Part shown: in pieces, positions 12,306 through 19,678 of the stretch
Layout of the letters: every line of letters starts with the position of its first letter
Numbering within the stretch: position 1 is the stretch's first letter
DNA from: JAJDAN01 sp046583095
Lineage (GTDB): Bacteria > Myxococcota_A > UBA9160 > UBA4427
Direction of reading: 5' to 3'
Length of the DNA stretch: 19,678 nucleotides
Assembly (NCBI GenBank): GCA_046583095.1
Contig: JAYGDB010000127.1
Location: 1 to 19,678, forward strand
Made by a program: the position numbers and the translations under genes
Notes under the pieces: model-generated
The model's database searches: none
What the model saw: only the letters and a program-made list of their open reading frames with translations
Told to the model about the DNA's origin: nothing

Positions 12306-14147
12306 ATGGCGAGCGGAGAGACGAGCCGGAAGGACGGGAAGAAGGTCGCCTACGACGAAAAGGCGATTCAGACCCTCGACGCCCTCGAGCACATCCGGCT
12401 CCGCACCGGCATGTACATCGGCCGTCGCGGGAACGGCAGCCACCCGCTCGACGGCATCTACGTGATGCTCAAGGAGGTGATCGACAACTCGATCGACGAG
12501 TTCATCATGGGCGCTGGAAAGCGCATCGAGATCGATCGCGAGGGCGAGTCCGTCTCGGTGCGCGACTACGGCCGCGGCATTCCGCTAGGCAAGCTCGTCG
12601 ACTGCGTCAGCCAGATCAACACGGGTGGCAAGTACAACGACGACGTCTTCCAGTTCTCCGTCGGCCTGAACGGCATCGGCACGAAGGCCGTGAATGCCCT
12701 GGCCGCGCAATTCGAGGCGGTGAGTTGGCGGGACGGAAAGCTCCGGCGCGTGTCCTTCGAGCGGGGAAAGTTGCAATCCGACAAGAAGGGCAAGCAGGCC
12801 GACGCCCCCGACGGCACCTGGGTCCGCTTCACGCCGGATCCCGAGATCTTCGGGTCCTACGAGTGGAACGAGGAGTTCATCGAGCACCGGCTCCGCTACT
12901 ACGCCTTCCTGAACCGGGGCGTCGCACTCGTCTACAACGGCAAGAAGTTCCAGAGCAGCCGTGGCCTGGCCGATCTGCTGGATCACGAAATAGGCGAGGA
13001 CACCCCCCTCTACGAGGCGATCCACTGCAACAGCGACCGCCTGGAGTTCGCCTTCACCCACACGAACAACTATGGCGAGAGCTACTTTGCATTCGTCAAC
13101 GGTCAATACACGAACGATGGCGGTACGCACCAGTCGGCCTTCCGCGAGGGCATCCTCAAGGGCATCAACGAATTCGCGAAGAAGAATTACGCGGGTGAGG
13201 ACATCCGAGACGGGATCGTCGGTGCCATCGCGATCAAGCTGCAGGACCCCATCTTCGAGAGCCAGACGAAGAACAAGCTCGGCTCCGCCGAGGTGCGTCC
13301 CTGGATCGTCCCCGAGGTGCGACAGGCCGTGATGCGCTGGCTTCACAAGAACCCGGAAGATGCAACGGCGCTGCTCGAGAAGGTGACGACGAACGAGCGC
13401 ATCCGGAAGGAGTTGGCGTCGATCAAGAAGGAGGCCCGGGAGCGCGCCAAGAAGGTCGCGATCCGGATTCCGAAACTCACCGATTGCAAGGTGCACTTCG
13501 ACGACGCACGCGGCGATCGCCGGGACGAGTCGACGATCTTCCTGGCGGAGGGCGACTCGGCGGCTGGGGTGATGGTCCCCTGCCGGGACGTCCAGACCCA
13601 GGCGATCTTCTCCCTCAAGGGCAAGCCACTCAACTGCCACGGGCTCAAGCGCGACGCCATCTACAAGAACGAAGAGCTCTACAACGTCATGCGCGCTCTC
13701 GGGATCGAGGACGGCATCGAGGCGCTTCGTTACAACCGGGTCGTGCTTGCAACCGATGCCGACGTCGACGGCATGCACATCCGCAACCTGCTCCTCACCT
13801 ACTTCCTGCGCTATTTCGAGGAACTCGTCGTCAAGGGCCATCTCTACATTCTCGAGACGCCGCTCTTCCGGGTTCGCAACAAGAAGGAGACGCGGTACTG
13901 CTACAGCGAGGCCGAGCGGGATGCGGCCATGGAGAAGATCCGGGGCTCTGAGATCACCCGCTTCAAGGGCCTCGGAGAGATCAGTCCCCAGGAGTTCGGG
14001 CAATTCATCGGTGAAGACATGCGCCTGCGGCCCGTCGCCATCCAGAACCTCGGCGAGGTCGGGAAGGTGCTCGACTTCATCATGGGCAAGAACACGCCCG
14101 AGCGGCGCGAGTTCATCATCGAGAATCTCGTGACGGACGTCATCTGA
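12306..14147 (+). CDS. parE: Type IIA DNA topoisomerase subunit B (topoisomerase IV ParE-like)
   Basis: This 613-aa ATPase subunit of a gyrase/topo IV enzyme passes one DNA duplex through another to decatenate or relax chromosomes. GHKL ATPase motifs: Glu57 (general base) and Asn61 in Lys-Glu-Val-Ile-Asp-Asn-Ser, Asp87-Tyr-Gly-Arg-Gly, Gly-Leu-Asn-Gly-Ile-Gly-Thr-Lys (120-127), and the transducer lysine near 322 in Gln-Thr-Lys-Asn-Lys-Leu. TOPRIM motifs: Ala-Glu415-Gly-Asp-Ser-Ala-Ala-Gly and Asp484-Ala-Asp486-Val-Asp488-Gly. The length, with no gyrase-specific insert, and the end Phe-Lys-Gly-Leu-Gly-Glu-Ile-Ser fit the topo IV-like branch seen in Bacteroidota, Chlamydiae and related phyla. 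ATG 12306 follows a strong GAGGAGG (12295-12301). It overlaps parC as TGATG. Confidence 0.95.
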   Translation: MASGETSRKDGKKVAYDEKAIQTLDALEHIRLRTGMYIGRRGNGSHPLDGIYVMLKEVIDNSIDEFIMGAGKRIEIDREGESVSVRDYGRGIPLGKLVDCVSQINTGGKYNDDVFQFSVGLNGIGTKAVNALAAQFEAVSWRDGKLRRVSFERGKLQSDKKGKQADAPDGTWVRFTPDPEIFGSYEWNEEFIEHRLRYYAFLNRGVALVYNGKKFQSSRGLADLLDHEIGEDTPLYEAIHCNSDRLEFAFTHTNNYGESYFAFVNGQYTNDGGTHQSAFREGILKGINEFAKKNYAGEDIRDGIVGAIAIKLQDPIFESQTKNKLGSAEVRPWIVPEVRQAVMRWLHKNPEDATALLEKVTTNERIRKELASIKKEARERAKKVAIRIPKLTDCKVHFDDARGDRRDESTIFLAEGDSAAGVMVPCRDVQTQAIFSLKGKPLNCHGLKRDAIYKNEELYNVMRALGIEDGIEALRYNRVVLATDADVDGMHIRNLLLTYFLRYFEELVVKGHLYILETPLFRVRNKKETRYCYSEAERDAAMEKIRGSEITRFKGLGEISPQEFGQFIGEDMRLRPVAIQNLGEVGKVLDFIMGKNTPERREFIIENLVTDVI

Positions 14148-16138
14148 TGGCGCGGCTCGAGACGATGATGCGCGAGCACTTCGTCGAGTACGCGAGCTAT
14201 TTCGTCCTGAATCGCGCAATCCCCGAGCTGCGCGATGGCCTCAAGCCCGTTCAGCGGCGCATCCTGCATACGCTCTTCCAGATGAACGACGGCCGCTTCC
14301 ACAAGCTCGCGAACGTCATCGGCGAGAGCATGAAGCTGCATCCCCACGGCGATGCGTCGATCTCCGATGCGTTGGTGGTGCTCGCCAACAAGGGCTTCTT
14401 CATGGAGACCCAGGGCAACTTCGGAAATCTGCTGACGGGCCACCCCGCAGCCGCCGCTCGCTATATCGAATGCCGGTTGTCGCCGCTGGCGCTCGAAACC
14501 CTCTTCAATGAGAGCCTGACCGAGATGGTCCCGAGCTACGACGGCCGTACCCTCGAGCCGGTGTGTCTGCCGGCGAAGCTGCCCGTCGCACTGATGCTCG
14601 GGACCGAGGGGATTGCCGTCGGAATGGCGACGAAGATCCTGCCCCACAATCTGAAGGAACTGTGGGAAGCCCAGGTCGCGATCCTCAAGAAGAAAAAGAT
14701 CGAACTCTTCCCGGACTTCGCGCTGGGCGGCCAGGTGGACGTCTCGGCCTACGACGACGGCCGGGGCAAGGTCGAGGTGCGGGCGAAGATCGAGACCATC
14801 GATCCAAAGCGCGTCAAGATCACCGAGATCCCCCACGGCACCACCACCGAGAGCCTGATCGCGTCCATCGAGGCCGCGGTCCAGAAGGACCGGGTGAAGC
14901 TCGCGTCGATCGATGACTTCACGACGGACCGCGCGGAGATCGAGTTGACCCTCTCGCGTGGCGTGCGGCCCGTGGAGGTGATTCCCCAGCTGTACGCGTA
15001 TACGGACTGCAGCGTCACGGTGTCTTCGAACATCACCGTCATTCGCGACCGCAAGCCCGTTTCGATGACGGTCAGCGAAATGCTGCGCGAACTCACCGGG
15101 CAACTCGTCGAGCAGCTGCAGGCCGAACTCGAGTGGGAGCGCGAGCGCTTTCTCGACCGTCAGCACTGGCTCACCCTCGAGCAGATCTTCATCGACAAGG
15201 GCGTCTACAAGAAGCTAGAGAAGGCCGAGACCGCTGAAAAGGTTCACAAGGTGGTCGTCGCCGGGATGAAGAAGTTCGAGGAGCACTTCATCCGCCCGAT
15301 GGTCGACGACGACGTGAAGCGCCTGCTCGAGATTCGCATCCGCCGCATCTCGGCCTACGACATCGAGCGCAACCGCGAGGAGGTCGACGAGATCATCTCG
15401 AAGATCGGGGCCGTGGACGAGAAGCTCGCCAATATGAAGCGCACATCGATCCACTACGTGGAGTCGCTTCTCGAGCGTTATGGTGACGAATTTCCGCGGC
15501 GCACCGCGATCACCGAGATCGAGACCGTCGACAAGAAGGCCGTGGCGCGGCAGAACGTCAAGCTCAGTTACGACTCTGACACCGGCTTCTTCGGATCGGC
15601 GGTGAAGGGCGATCTCTTCCGGATGAGCGTCTCCGAGTACGACCTCGTTCTCGCCATCGCTGCCGACGGCAGCTACCGGATCCTGCCGCCCGTCGACAAG
15701 GTGTTCTTCGGCGCGAAGCTCCTCTACTGCCACCCCTTCGATCCCGACGCGGGCGCCGAGTTCACGCTGGTCTACCGCGACGCCAAGCGGATGTGCTTCG
15801 GCAAGCGCTTCCGGATCCAGAAGTTCATCCGCAACAAGGAGTACCGGCTCGTCAAGGACGAGAAGGGCCGGGTGGATCTGCTGCTGCAGGAGGGCGAGTC
15901 CGGCTCCGCGAAGCTCACCTACGTCGCACAGAAGCGACAGCGCGTGAAGGGCTCGGAATACGACCTCTCGCAGCTCGAGCCAACCTCGCCCACCGCCCGG
16001 GGTGCCCGGCTGGCGCCGAAGCCCGTCGCCCGGGTGAGTTTCAAGCCGGCCGCGAAGAAGAAGAGGACTCCGAAGAAGAAGGCCCCCGCGAAGAAGAGCA
16101 GCCAGAGCGACGGAGACGAGCAGCCCGAGCTCTTCTAG
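14147..16138 (+). CDS. parC: Type IIA DNA topoisomerase subunit A (topoisomerase IV ParC-like)
   Basis: This 663-aa DNA breakage-reunion subunit has its active-site tyrosine at Tyr106 in Ala-Ala-Ala-Arg-Tyr-Ile-Glu. The winged-helix segment reads His-Pro-His-Gly-Asp-Ala70-Ser-Ile-Ser-Asp74, so the quinolone-contact serine of E. coli GyrA (Ser83) is Ala here while the acidic partner is kept. The tower and coiled-coil follow (about 300-450). The C-terminal part is much shorter than a full beta-pinwheel, and no GyrA box (Gln-Arg-Arg-Gly-Gly-Arg-Gly) is seen, supporting a topo IV-like role. Residues 633-650 are a histone H1-like basic tail with nine lysines and one arginine in 18 positions, then an acidic end. 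ATG 14147 shares one base with the parE stop. The next gene starts 11 bases after its stop. Confidence 0.95.
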   Translation: MARLETMMREHFVEYASYFVLNRAIPELRDGLKPVQRRILHTLFQMNDGRFHKLANVIGESMKLHPHGDASISDALVVLANKGFFMETQGNFGNLLTGHPAAAARYIECRLSPLALETLFNESLTEMVPSYDGRTLEPVCLPAKLPVALMLGTEGIAVGMATKILPHNLKELWEAQVAILKKKKIELFPDFALGGQVDVSAYDDGRGKVEVRAKIETIDPKRVKITEIPHGTTTESLIASIEAAVQKDRVKLASIDDFTTDRAEIELTLSRGVRPVEVIPQLYAYTDCSVTVSSNITVIRDRKPVSMTVSEMLRELTGQLVEQLQAELEWERERFLDRQHWLTLEQIFIDKGVYKKLEKAETAEKVHKVVVAGMKKFEEHFIRPMVDDDVKRLLEIRIRRISAYDIERNREEVDEIISKIGAVDEKLANMKRTSIHYVESLLERYGDEFPRRTAITEIETVDKKAVARQNVKLSYDSDTGFFGSAVKGDLFRMSVSEYDLVLAIAADGSYRILPPVDKVFFGAKLLYCHPFDPDAGAEFTLVYRDAKRMCFGKRFRIQKFIRNKEYRLVKDEKGRVDLLLQEGESGSAKLTYVAQKRQRVKGSEYDLSQLEPTSPTARGARLAPKPVARVSFKPAAKKKRTPKKKAPAKKSSQSDGDEQPELF

Positions 16139-16149
16139 CATTGGAGCCC

Positions 16150-16869
16150 ATGCTCCCGGGCCTCTCCCCCGAAGACGATCATCGCCGCGTGCGCGCGCGG
16201 CTCGAAACGGACGGCTGGAAGTGGCTCGCGCGCGGAGACTGGTCGCAGGTCTACGCTTCGCCCGACGGCCAGCAGGTGGCGCGAGTCGTCGCCTTCGATC
16301 CCGCCTACGCGTTGCACGTCCGAACCTGCCTCGCGAACCCCGGCGTCGCGCACTTCCAGCGTATCGACTGGCACCGCGATCTGGCGCCCGCGGGCCAGGT
16401 CGTCGTGATGGAACGGTTGCAGCCGGCCGCCGAGGCGCCGGCCTCGCACCTGTGCTGCTTGCTGGGGGCGACGAAGCACCTCGAGCGCGAGGTGGAGCCG
16501 CGCGAGATCGAGGCGTGGGAGGCCGAGCGACGAGCCGACCCGCGACTGCAGCAGCTCTTCGGCTTGCTCCACGCGACGCTGGCAGAGGGTGAGCGCACGC
16601 TGGGTTGGTTCGGCGGTCTCGATCTTCGACCCGGCAACCTGATGCAGGACGCGTCCGGTCAGCTCAAGCTGATCGATCCGTACTTCGTCGCCGGGCCTAA
16701 GCTGATTCCCGCGATGCTCGAGGATATCGACGCGGTGGCAAGGCACTATTCTCCCGCGCAGCTCCGGGCCTTCCTGGAGATTGCGGTTTTCGAGGACGAG
16801 CAGGACGCGCCGGGACCCGTGCTCGCCCAGCTCCGAGAGAGGGTCGGCAGCCTGGGGGCACACACGTGA
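16150..16869 (+). CDS. Small protein-kinase-like fold protein (phosphotransferase-like), function unknown
   Basis: This 239-aa protein is not one I can assign to a named family, but it shows kinase-fold landmarks. Gly29-Asp-Trp-Ser-Gln-Val-Tyr35 resembles the glycine-rich loop; Val-Ala-Arg45-Val takes the place of the Val-Ala-x-Lys strand, with Arg instead of Lys; Val-Val-Met-Glu-Arg-Leu (85-90) resembles a hinge; Gly-Leu-Asp158-Leu-Arg-Pro-Gly-Asn163 is a catalytic-loop form (Asp...Asn); and Leu-Ile-Asp176-Pro-Tyr-Phe resembles a DFG metal site. The C-lobe is short. It may phosphorylate a small molecule or protein, or be regulatory; this is inference. ATG 16150 has GGAG at 16143-16146; TTG 16141 is an alternative. 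It sits between parC and a Gfo/Idh oxidoreductase, overlapping the latter as GTGA. Confidence 0.75.
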   Translation: MLPGLSPEDDHRRVRARLETDGWKWLARGDWSQVYASPDGQQVARVVAFDPAYALHVRTCLANPGVAHFQRIDWHRDLAPAGQVVVMERLQPAAEAPASHLCCLLGATKHLEREVEPREIEAWEAERRADPRLQQLFGLLHATLAEGERTLGWFGGLDLRPGNLMQDASGQLKLIDPYFVAGPKLIPAMLEDIDAVARHYSPAQLRAFLEIAVFEDEQDAPGPVLAQLRERVGSLGAHT

Positions 16870-17927
16870 TCCGCTACGGAATCATCGGCACCGGCATGAT
16901 GGGCTGCGAGCACATCCGCAACATCGCGGCCCTCGACGACGCGGTCGTCACCGCGGTGGCCGACCCGCAGGCCGAGTCGCTGCGCTGGGCGCGGATGGCG
17001 TGCGGAGACGCGGGCGTCGAACTCGCCGTCTACGCGGACTACCGCGAGATGCTCGAGAGGGCGCCCATCGACGCGGTCGTCGTGGCCTCGCCGAACCATA
17101 CCCACGCTGAAGTGATGGACGCGATCTTCGACACCGACAAGCACGTACTGCTCGAGAAGCCGATGTGCACCACGCTGGAGGACTGCCGTCGGGTCACTGC
17201 CGGAGCCGACAAGCACCCGGGCGTCGTACAGGTCGGTCTCGAGTACCGCTACATGCCCCAGATCGCCCACTTCCTGGCCGAGTTGTCGTGTGTCGGCGAG
17301 ATCAAGACGCTGTTCATCCGCGAGCACCGGCACCCCTTCCTGCCGAAGGTCGGAAACTGGAACCGCTTCACGCGCAATACCGGCGGCACGCTGGTGGAGA
17401 AGTGCTGCCACTTCTTCGACCTGATGAACCTGGTCATGCCATCGAAGCCTTCGCGTGTACTCGCATCCGGAGCCCAGGACGTGAACCATCTCGAGGAGCG
17501 CTACGCTGGAGAGGTTCCGGACATCCTCGACAACGCGTACGTGATCGTCGAGTACGCGGACGCGAGCCGCGCGTGTCTCGATCTCTGCATGTTCGCCGAG
17601 TCGAGCCGCAACGAGCAGGAGATCATGGCGACGGGGACGGCCGGAAAGCTCGACGTCGTGTTGCCCAGCGGGCAGATGTTCCGGGGCGCTCGGGAGTACC
17701 GGAAGTGGGAGGAGGTGACCCCGGTGCGCGACGCCCGCATCGCCCACGAGGGATTCCACCACGGTGCCAGCTACATCGAGCACCTGTTGTTTCTCGAAGC
17801 GATCCGCAGTGGTGGAACGCCCGAGGTAACGGTGCACGACGGCTTGCTGTCGGTCGCGGTGGGGGTCGCCGCGCACCGCTCCATCGACGAGGGCCGAGCC
17901 GTTGAGATGGCCGAGTTGGGCCTGTGA
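16866..17927 (+). CDS. Gfo/Idh/MocA-family NAD(P)-dependent oxidoreductase
   Basis: This 353-aa protein has an N-terminal Rossmann domain with Gly8-Thr-Gly10-Met-Met-Gly13, Ala-Asp-Pro after strand 2, Val-Ala-Ser-Pro-Asn-His-Thr-His near 73-80 and the family's Glu97-Lys98-Pro99 motif; Lys98 is the usual catalytic lysine. The C-terminal alpha/beta domain holds Gly-Gly-Thr-Leu-Val-Glu-Lys-Cys-Cys-His182-Phe-Phe-Asp185, with His182 at the active-site position. Members oxidise or reduce sugars, inositols and their derivatives; the substrate here is not determined. GTG 16866 overlaps the previous stop (GTGA), and its own stop overlaps the start of the GPH transporter, so it probably acts on the sugar brought in by that transporter. 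Confidence 0.92.
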   Translation: MIRYGIIGTGMMGCEHIRNIAALDDAVVTAVADPQAESLRWARMACGDAGVELAVYADYREMLERAPIDAVVVASPNHTHAEVMDAIFDTDKHVLLEKPMCTTLEDCRRVTAGADKHPGVVQVGLEYRYMPQIAHFLAELSCVGEIKTLFIREHRHPFLPKVGNWNRFTRNTGGTLVEKCCHFFDLMNLVMPSKPSRVLASGAQDVNHLEERYAGEVPDILDNAYVIVEYADASRACLDLCMFAESSRNEQEIMATGTAGKLDVVLPSGQMFRGAREYRKWEEVTPVRDARIAHEGFHHGASYIEHLLFLEAIRSGGTPEVTVHDGLLSVAVGVAAHRSIDEGRAVEMAELGL

Positions 17928-19333
17928 GCGCGCTGCCCAAGCGAACGAAGTTCGCCTACGGGCTCGGCCAGATCGGCGAGCAGGTGAAGAACCAGGGATT
18001 CGGCACCTTCCTGTTCTTCTACTTCACCCAGGTTCTCGGGCTCTCGGGCAGTCTCGCCGGAACCGCCATCCTGGTTGCCCTGATCTTCGACGCCGTGACC
18101 GATCCTGTGGCGGGATCGCTGTCGGACAACTGGAAGGGATCACGTGGCCGCCGGCATCCGTTCATGTATGCGGCCGCGGTTCCGCTGGGCATCAGTTACG
18201 TGATCCTCTTCAATCCGCCGGCCTCGTATGGTCAGACGGGTCTCTTCATCTGGCTGACGGCCTTCGCCATCGCGGTGCGCGGCGCGATGACCCTCTACCA
18301 CGTGCCGCACCTCGCGATGGGCGCGGAGCTCTCGGATGACTACCAGGAGCGCACGTCGATCGTTGCCTGGCGGACGATGCTCGCCGTGGTGGGCGGTGGG
18401 CTCGTGACGATTGCCTCCTACCGACTCTTCTTCCCGGAGACCGCGCAGTTCGAGAATGGCATGCTCAACCCCGACGGCTATTCGCGCTACTCCGTATTCG
18501 CCGCTCTGATCATGATTGCGACGATCTGGTACTCCGCCTATGGAACCCGGGACCGGATCCCGGACATGCCGAAGGCTCCGGAGTCCCCGGAGCGCTTCTC
18601 GTTCCAGCGGATCGTCGGAGAGTTCGCGTCCGCGTGGGACAACATTTCCTTCCGCTCGCTCTTCATCGGCTTCACGCTCTTTGGGATCTTCTTCGGGGTC
18701 CTCGGCACCCTCGGCACCCACGTGAACGTCTTCTTCTGGGAGTTCGGTACCGGGCAGCTGCAGTTCCTGGTCTTGCCGGCGTTGATCGGCTTTGCGGTCG
18801 GGTCGGCGTTGGTCGGGCCCCTGCACAAGCGCTTCGACAAGCTGCCGACTCTGATGTTCGGTTGCATCGCGTCGGCCTTCCTCGGGAACGCCGCGATCGT
18901 GCTGCGGCTGCTAGGCGCCTTTCCGGAGAACGGTTCGGCCTGGCTTCTCCCGGTGATCTTCACACTGCTGCTCTTGAATACGATCATCGCCGCAACGAGC
19001 TTCGTGTCGGCCGGGTCGATGATGGCGGACGTGGCCGAGCAGCACGTCCTGCGCTCGGGCAAGGCCCAACAGGGGATCTTCTTCAGCGCGACGTCGTTCA
19101 GCGGCAAGATGGCCTCCGGCTTGGGTCACTTCATTGCCGGCGTCGGTCTCGACTGGATTGCATTTCCGCTCGAGTCGAAGCCGAGCGAGGTGAGCGCCGG
19201 GGCAATCCAGAGTCTCGGGTTGCTCAACCTGTCGGCCGGACTCATCACGATCGGGGCGATCTGGGTATTCCGCTACTACCGAATCGATCGGGAGGTGCAG
19301 CTCGAAACGCGCCAGGCGCTCTTGGATCGCTGA
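17924..19333 (+). CDS. GPH-family (MelB-like) MFS sugar:cation symporter
   Basis: This 469-aa membrane protein has about twelve hydrophobic helices. The glycoside-pentoside-hexuronide signature is present: Phe-Asp56-Ala-Val-Thr-Asp60-Pro-Val-Ala-Gly-x3-Asp68 and Gly-Arg-Arg-His-Pro-Phe (75-80). Asp56 and Asp60 correspond to the cation/sugar-site aspartates Asp55 and Asp59 of MelB. A second hallmark near 126-135 reads Val-Pro-His-Leu-Ala-Met-Gly-Ala-Glu-Leu. The substrate is probably a glycoside, hexuronide or similar polar compound taken up with Na+ or H+; it is unknown. GTG 17924 overlaps the preceding stop (GTGA). It ends the rightward string; only a weak 5-bp stem without a T run follows. 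Confidence 0.92.
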   Translation: MSALPKRTKFAYGLGQIGEQVKNQGFGTFLFFYFTQVLGLSGSLAGTAILVALIFDAVTDPVAGSLSDNWKGSRGRRHPFMYAAAVPLGISYVILFNPPASYGQTGLFIWLTAFAIAVRGAMTLYHVPHLAMGAELSDDYQERTSIVAWRTMLAVVGGGLVTIASYRLFFPETAQFENGMLNPDGYSRYSVFAALIMIATIWYSAYGTRDRIPDMPKAPESPERFSFQRIVGEFASAWDNISFRSLFIGFTLFGIFFGVLGTLGTHVNVFFWEFGTGQLQFLVLPALIGFAVGSALVGPLHKRFDKLPTLMFGCIASAFLGNAAIVLRLLGAFPENGSAWLLPVIFTLLLLNTIIAATSFVSAGSMMADVAEQHVLRSGKAQQGIFFSATSFSGKMASGLGHFIAGVGLDWIAFPLESKPSEVSAGAIQSLGLLNLSAGLITIGAIWVFRYYRIDREVQLETRQALLDR

Positions 19334-19381
19334 GCAGAGGCTTCTCTCTGAGGGTTATGATCTTCCGACGGAGGAGACGGC

Positions 19382-19456
19382 GTGGAGATCGGCGACTGGC
19401 GTGCGACACGGGACCTGAACGACCTCTATCAGGAGATCCGCGAACGAAGGGCCTGA
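19382..19456 (+). CDS. Candidate 24-codon ORF with a strong ribosome-binding site
   Basis: GTG 19382 is preceded by GAGGAG (19371-19376) at a five-base spacing, one of the best Shine-Dalgarno sites in the window. The peptide reads (M)EIGDWRATRDLNDLYQEIRE then Arg-Arg-Ala-stop; it is polar, charged and probably helical, with GC-ending codons. A -10-like TATGAT lies at 19356-19361 without a matching -35. It is too short to assign. It may be a small protein, or the surviving start of a gene truncated before the convergent acyl-CoA synthetase. Confidence 0.3.
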   Translation: MEIGDWRATRDLNDLYQEIRERRA

Positions 19457-19510
19457 TCTGAACGGTCTGCGCGGGCCCGCCGGACGCAGCTGGCACTCGT
19501 AGATCCCGGT

Positions 19511-19678
19511 TCAGGAGATCCGGCGCTGCTTCCCGCTCCACTCCTTCTCGCGCAGCTTGAACTTCTGGATCTTCCCGGTGGCGGTCTTGGGTAGCTCCAT
19601 GAACTCGACCGACTTCGGGCACTTGAAGTGGCTCAGCCTTTCGCGCGCAAATGCGATGATGCCTTCGGCGTCGGGAGA
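19511..19678 (-). CDS. Acyl-CoA synthetase (AMP-binding) C-terminal end, partial
   Basis: The last 55 residues of an ANL-superfamily adenylating enzyme enter from the right edge. The fragment holds Leu-Ser-His-Phe-Lys-Cys-Pro-Lys-Ser-Val-Glu-Phe, then Leu-Pro-Lys-Thr-Ala-Thr-Gly-Lys36-Ile-Gln-Lys, the A10 motif whose lysine is needed for adenylation, and Phe-Lys-Leu-Arg-Glu. It ends with a basic Lys-Gln-Arg-Arg-Ile-Ser tail. The C-terminal form (Phe-Lys...Ala-Thr-Gly-Lys-Ile-Gln-Lys) fits fatty-acid or short-chain acyl-CoA synthetases. The adenylation domain and start lie outside the window. Confidence 0.92.
   Translation of the reverse strand, partial: SPDAEGIIAFARERLSHFKCPKSVEFMELPKTATGKIQKFKLREKEWSGKQRRIS

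Noticed and set aside
12585..14219. A 544-codon reverse-strand open frame opposite parE
   Set aside because: Same compositional cause; parE carries all catalytic motifs in the forward frame.
19335..19350. Possible terminator CAGAG-GCTTCT-CTCTG after the GPH transporter
   Set aside because: Only a five-base stem and no following T run; too weak to call.
19467..19489. Possible bidirectional terminator CTGCG...CGCAG between the 24-codon ORF and the acyl-CoA synthetase
   Set aside because: Five-base arms around a 13-base GC-rich interior, no T or A tract on either side; such dyads are common by chance at this GC content.
1..19678. CRISPR arrays, insertion sequences, integrases, phage or toxin-antitoxin genes
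   Set aside because: Read for regularly spaced repeats, terminal inverted repeats and typical proteins; none seen.

Overview
The window is a GC-rich (roughly two-thirds G+C), densely coded bacterial chromosome segment. Many genes overlap by 1-8 bases (ATGA, GTGA, TGATG), GTG and TTG starts are common, and codons are strongly GC-ending. Gene content fits a Gram-negative, double-membraned bacterium: a Pqi intermembrane lipid-transport operon, a class III CoA-transferase, a long-chain-type acyl-CoA synthetase, and a periplasmic bufferin-type metallophore system. The mix resembles a former 'Deltaproteobacteria' lineage (Myxococcota, Desulfobacterota or Binatota-like). This is inference from gene content; no marker gene in the window fixes the phylum. 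I saw no rRNA, tRNA, CRISPR array, insertion sequence or phage gene.

Layout. Positions 1-617 (-) hold the N-terminal two-thirds of a CaiB/BaiF CoA-transferase cut by the window edge, preceded by a candidate 37-codon ORF overlapping its start. Positions 831-5328 (+) hold a NahK-like phosphotransferase followed by a complete Pqi operon, in which PqiA is split into two single-domain proteins, then PqiB (three MCE domains) and the lipoprotein PqiC. Positions 5360-6994 (-) encode a YwrD-like gamma-glutamyltransferase, divergent from an AEC-family permease at 7090-7965 (+). The permease stop abuts, with no gap, the stop of a convergent dihydrouridine synthase (7966-9150, -).

Positions 9165-11164 (-) are the most notable unit: a bufferin-type RiPP locus read right to left. 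It has a secreted Cys-rich precursor (BufA2-like, 87 aa), a DUF692/MNIO oxidase (BufB) and a DUF2063 partner (BufC), with dusB directly downstream. An ECF-sigma-like promoter (GTAACC-N16-CGTC) lies upstream of bufA. A strong hairpin and two long C tracts (in the mRNA) sit between bufA and bufB, just where BufB must start.

Positions 11397-19333 (+) form one tightly packed gene string: PfkB sugar kinase, type IIA topoisomerase B and A subunits (ParE/ParC type), a small orphan kinase-like protein, a Gfo/Idh/MocA oxidoreductase and a GPH-family (MelB-like) symporter. Sugar uptake, oxidation and phosphorylation genes thus flank a topoisomerase pair, which is unusual. After it come a 24-codon ORF with a strong Shine-Dalgarno (19382-19456, +) and the C-terminal end of an acyl-CoA synthetase entering from the right edge (19511-19678, -).
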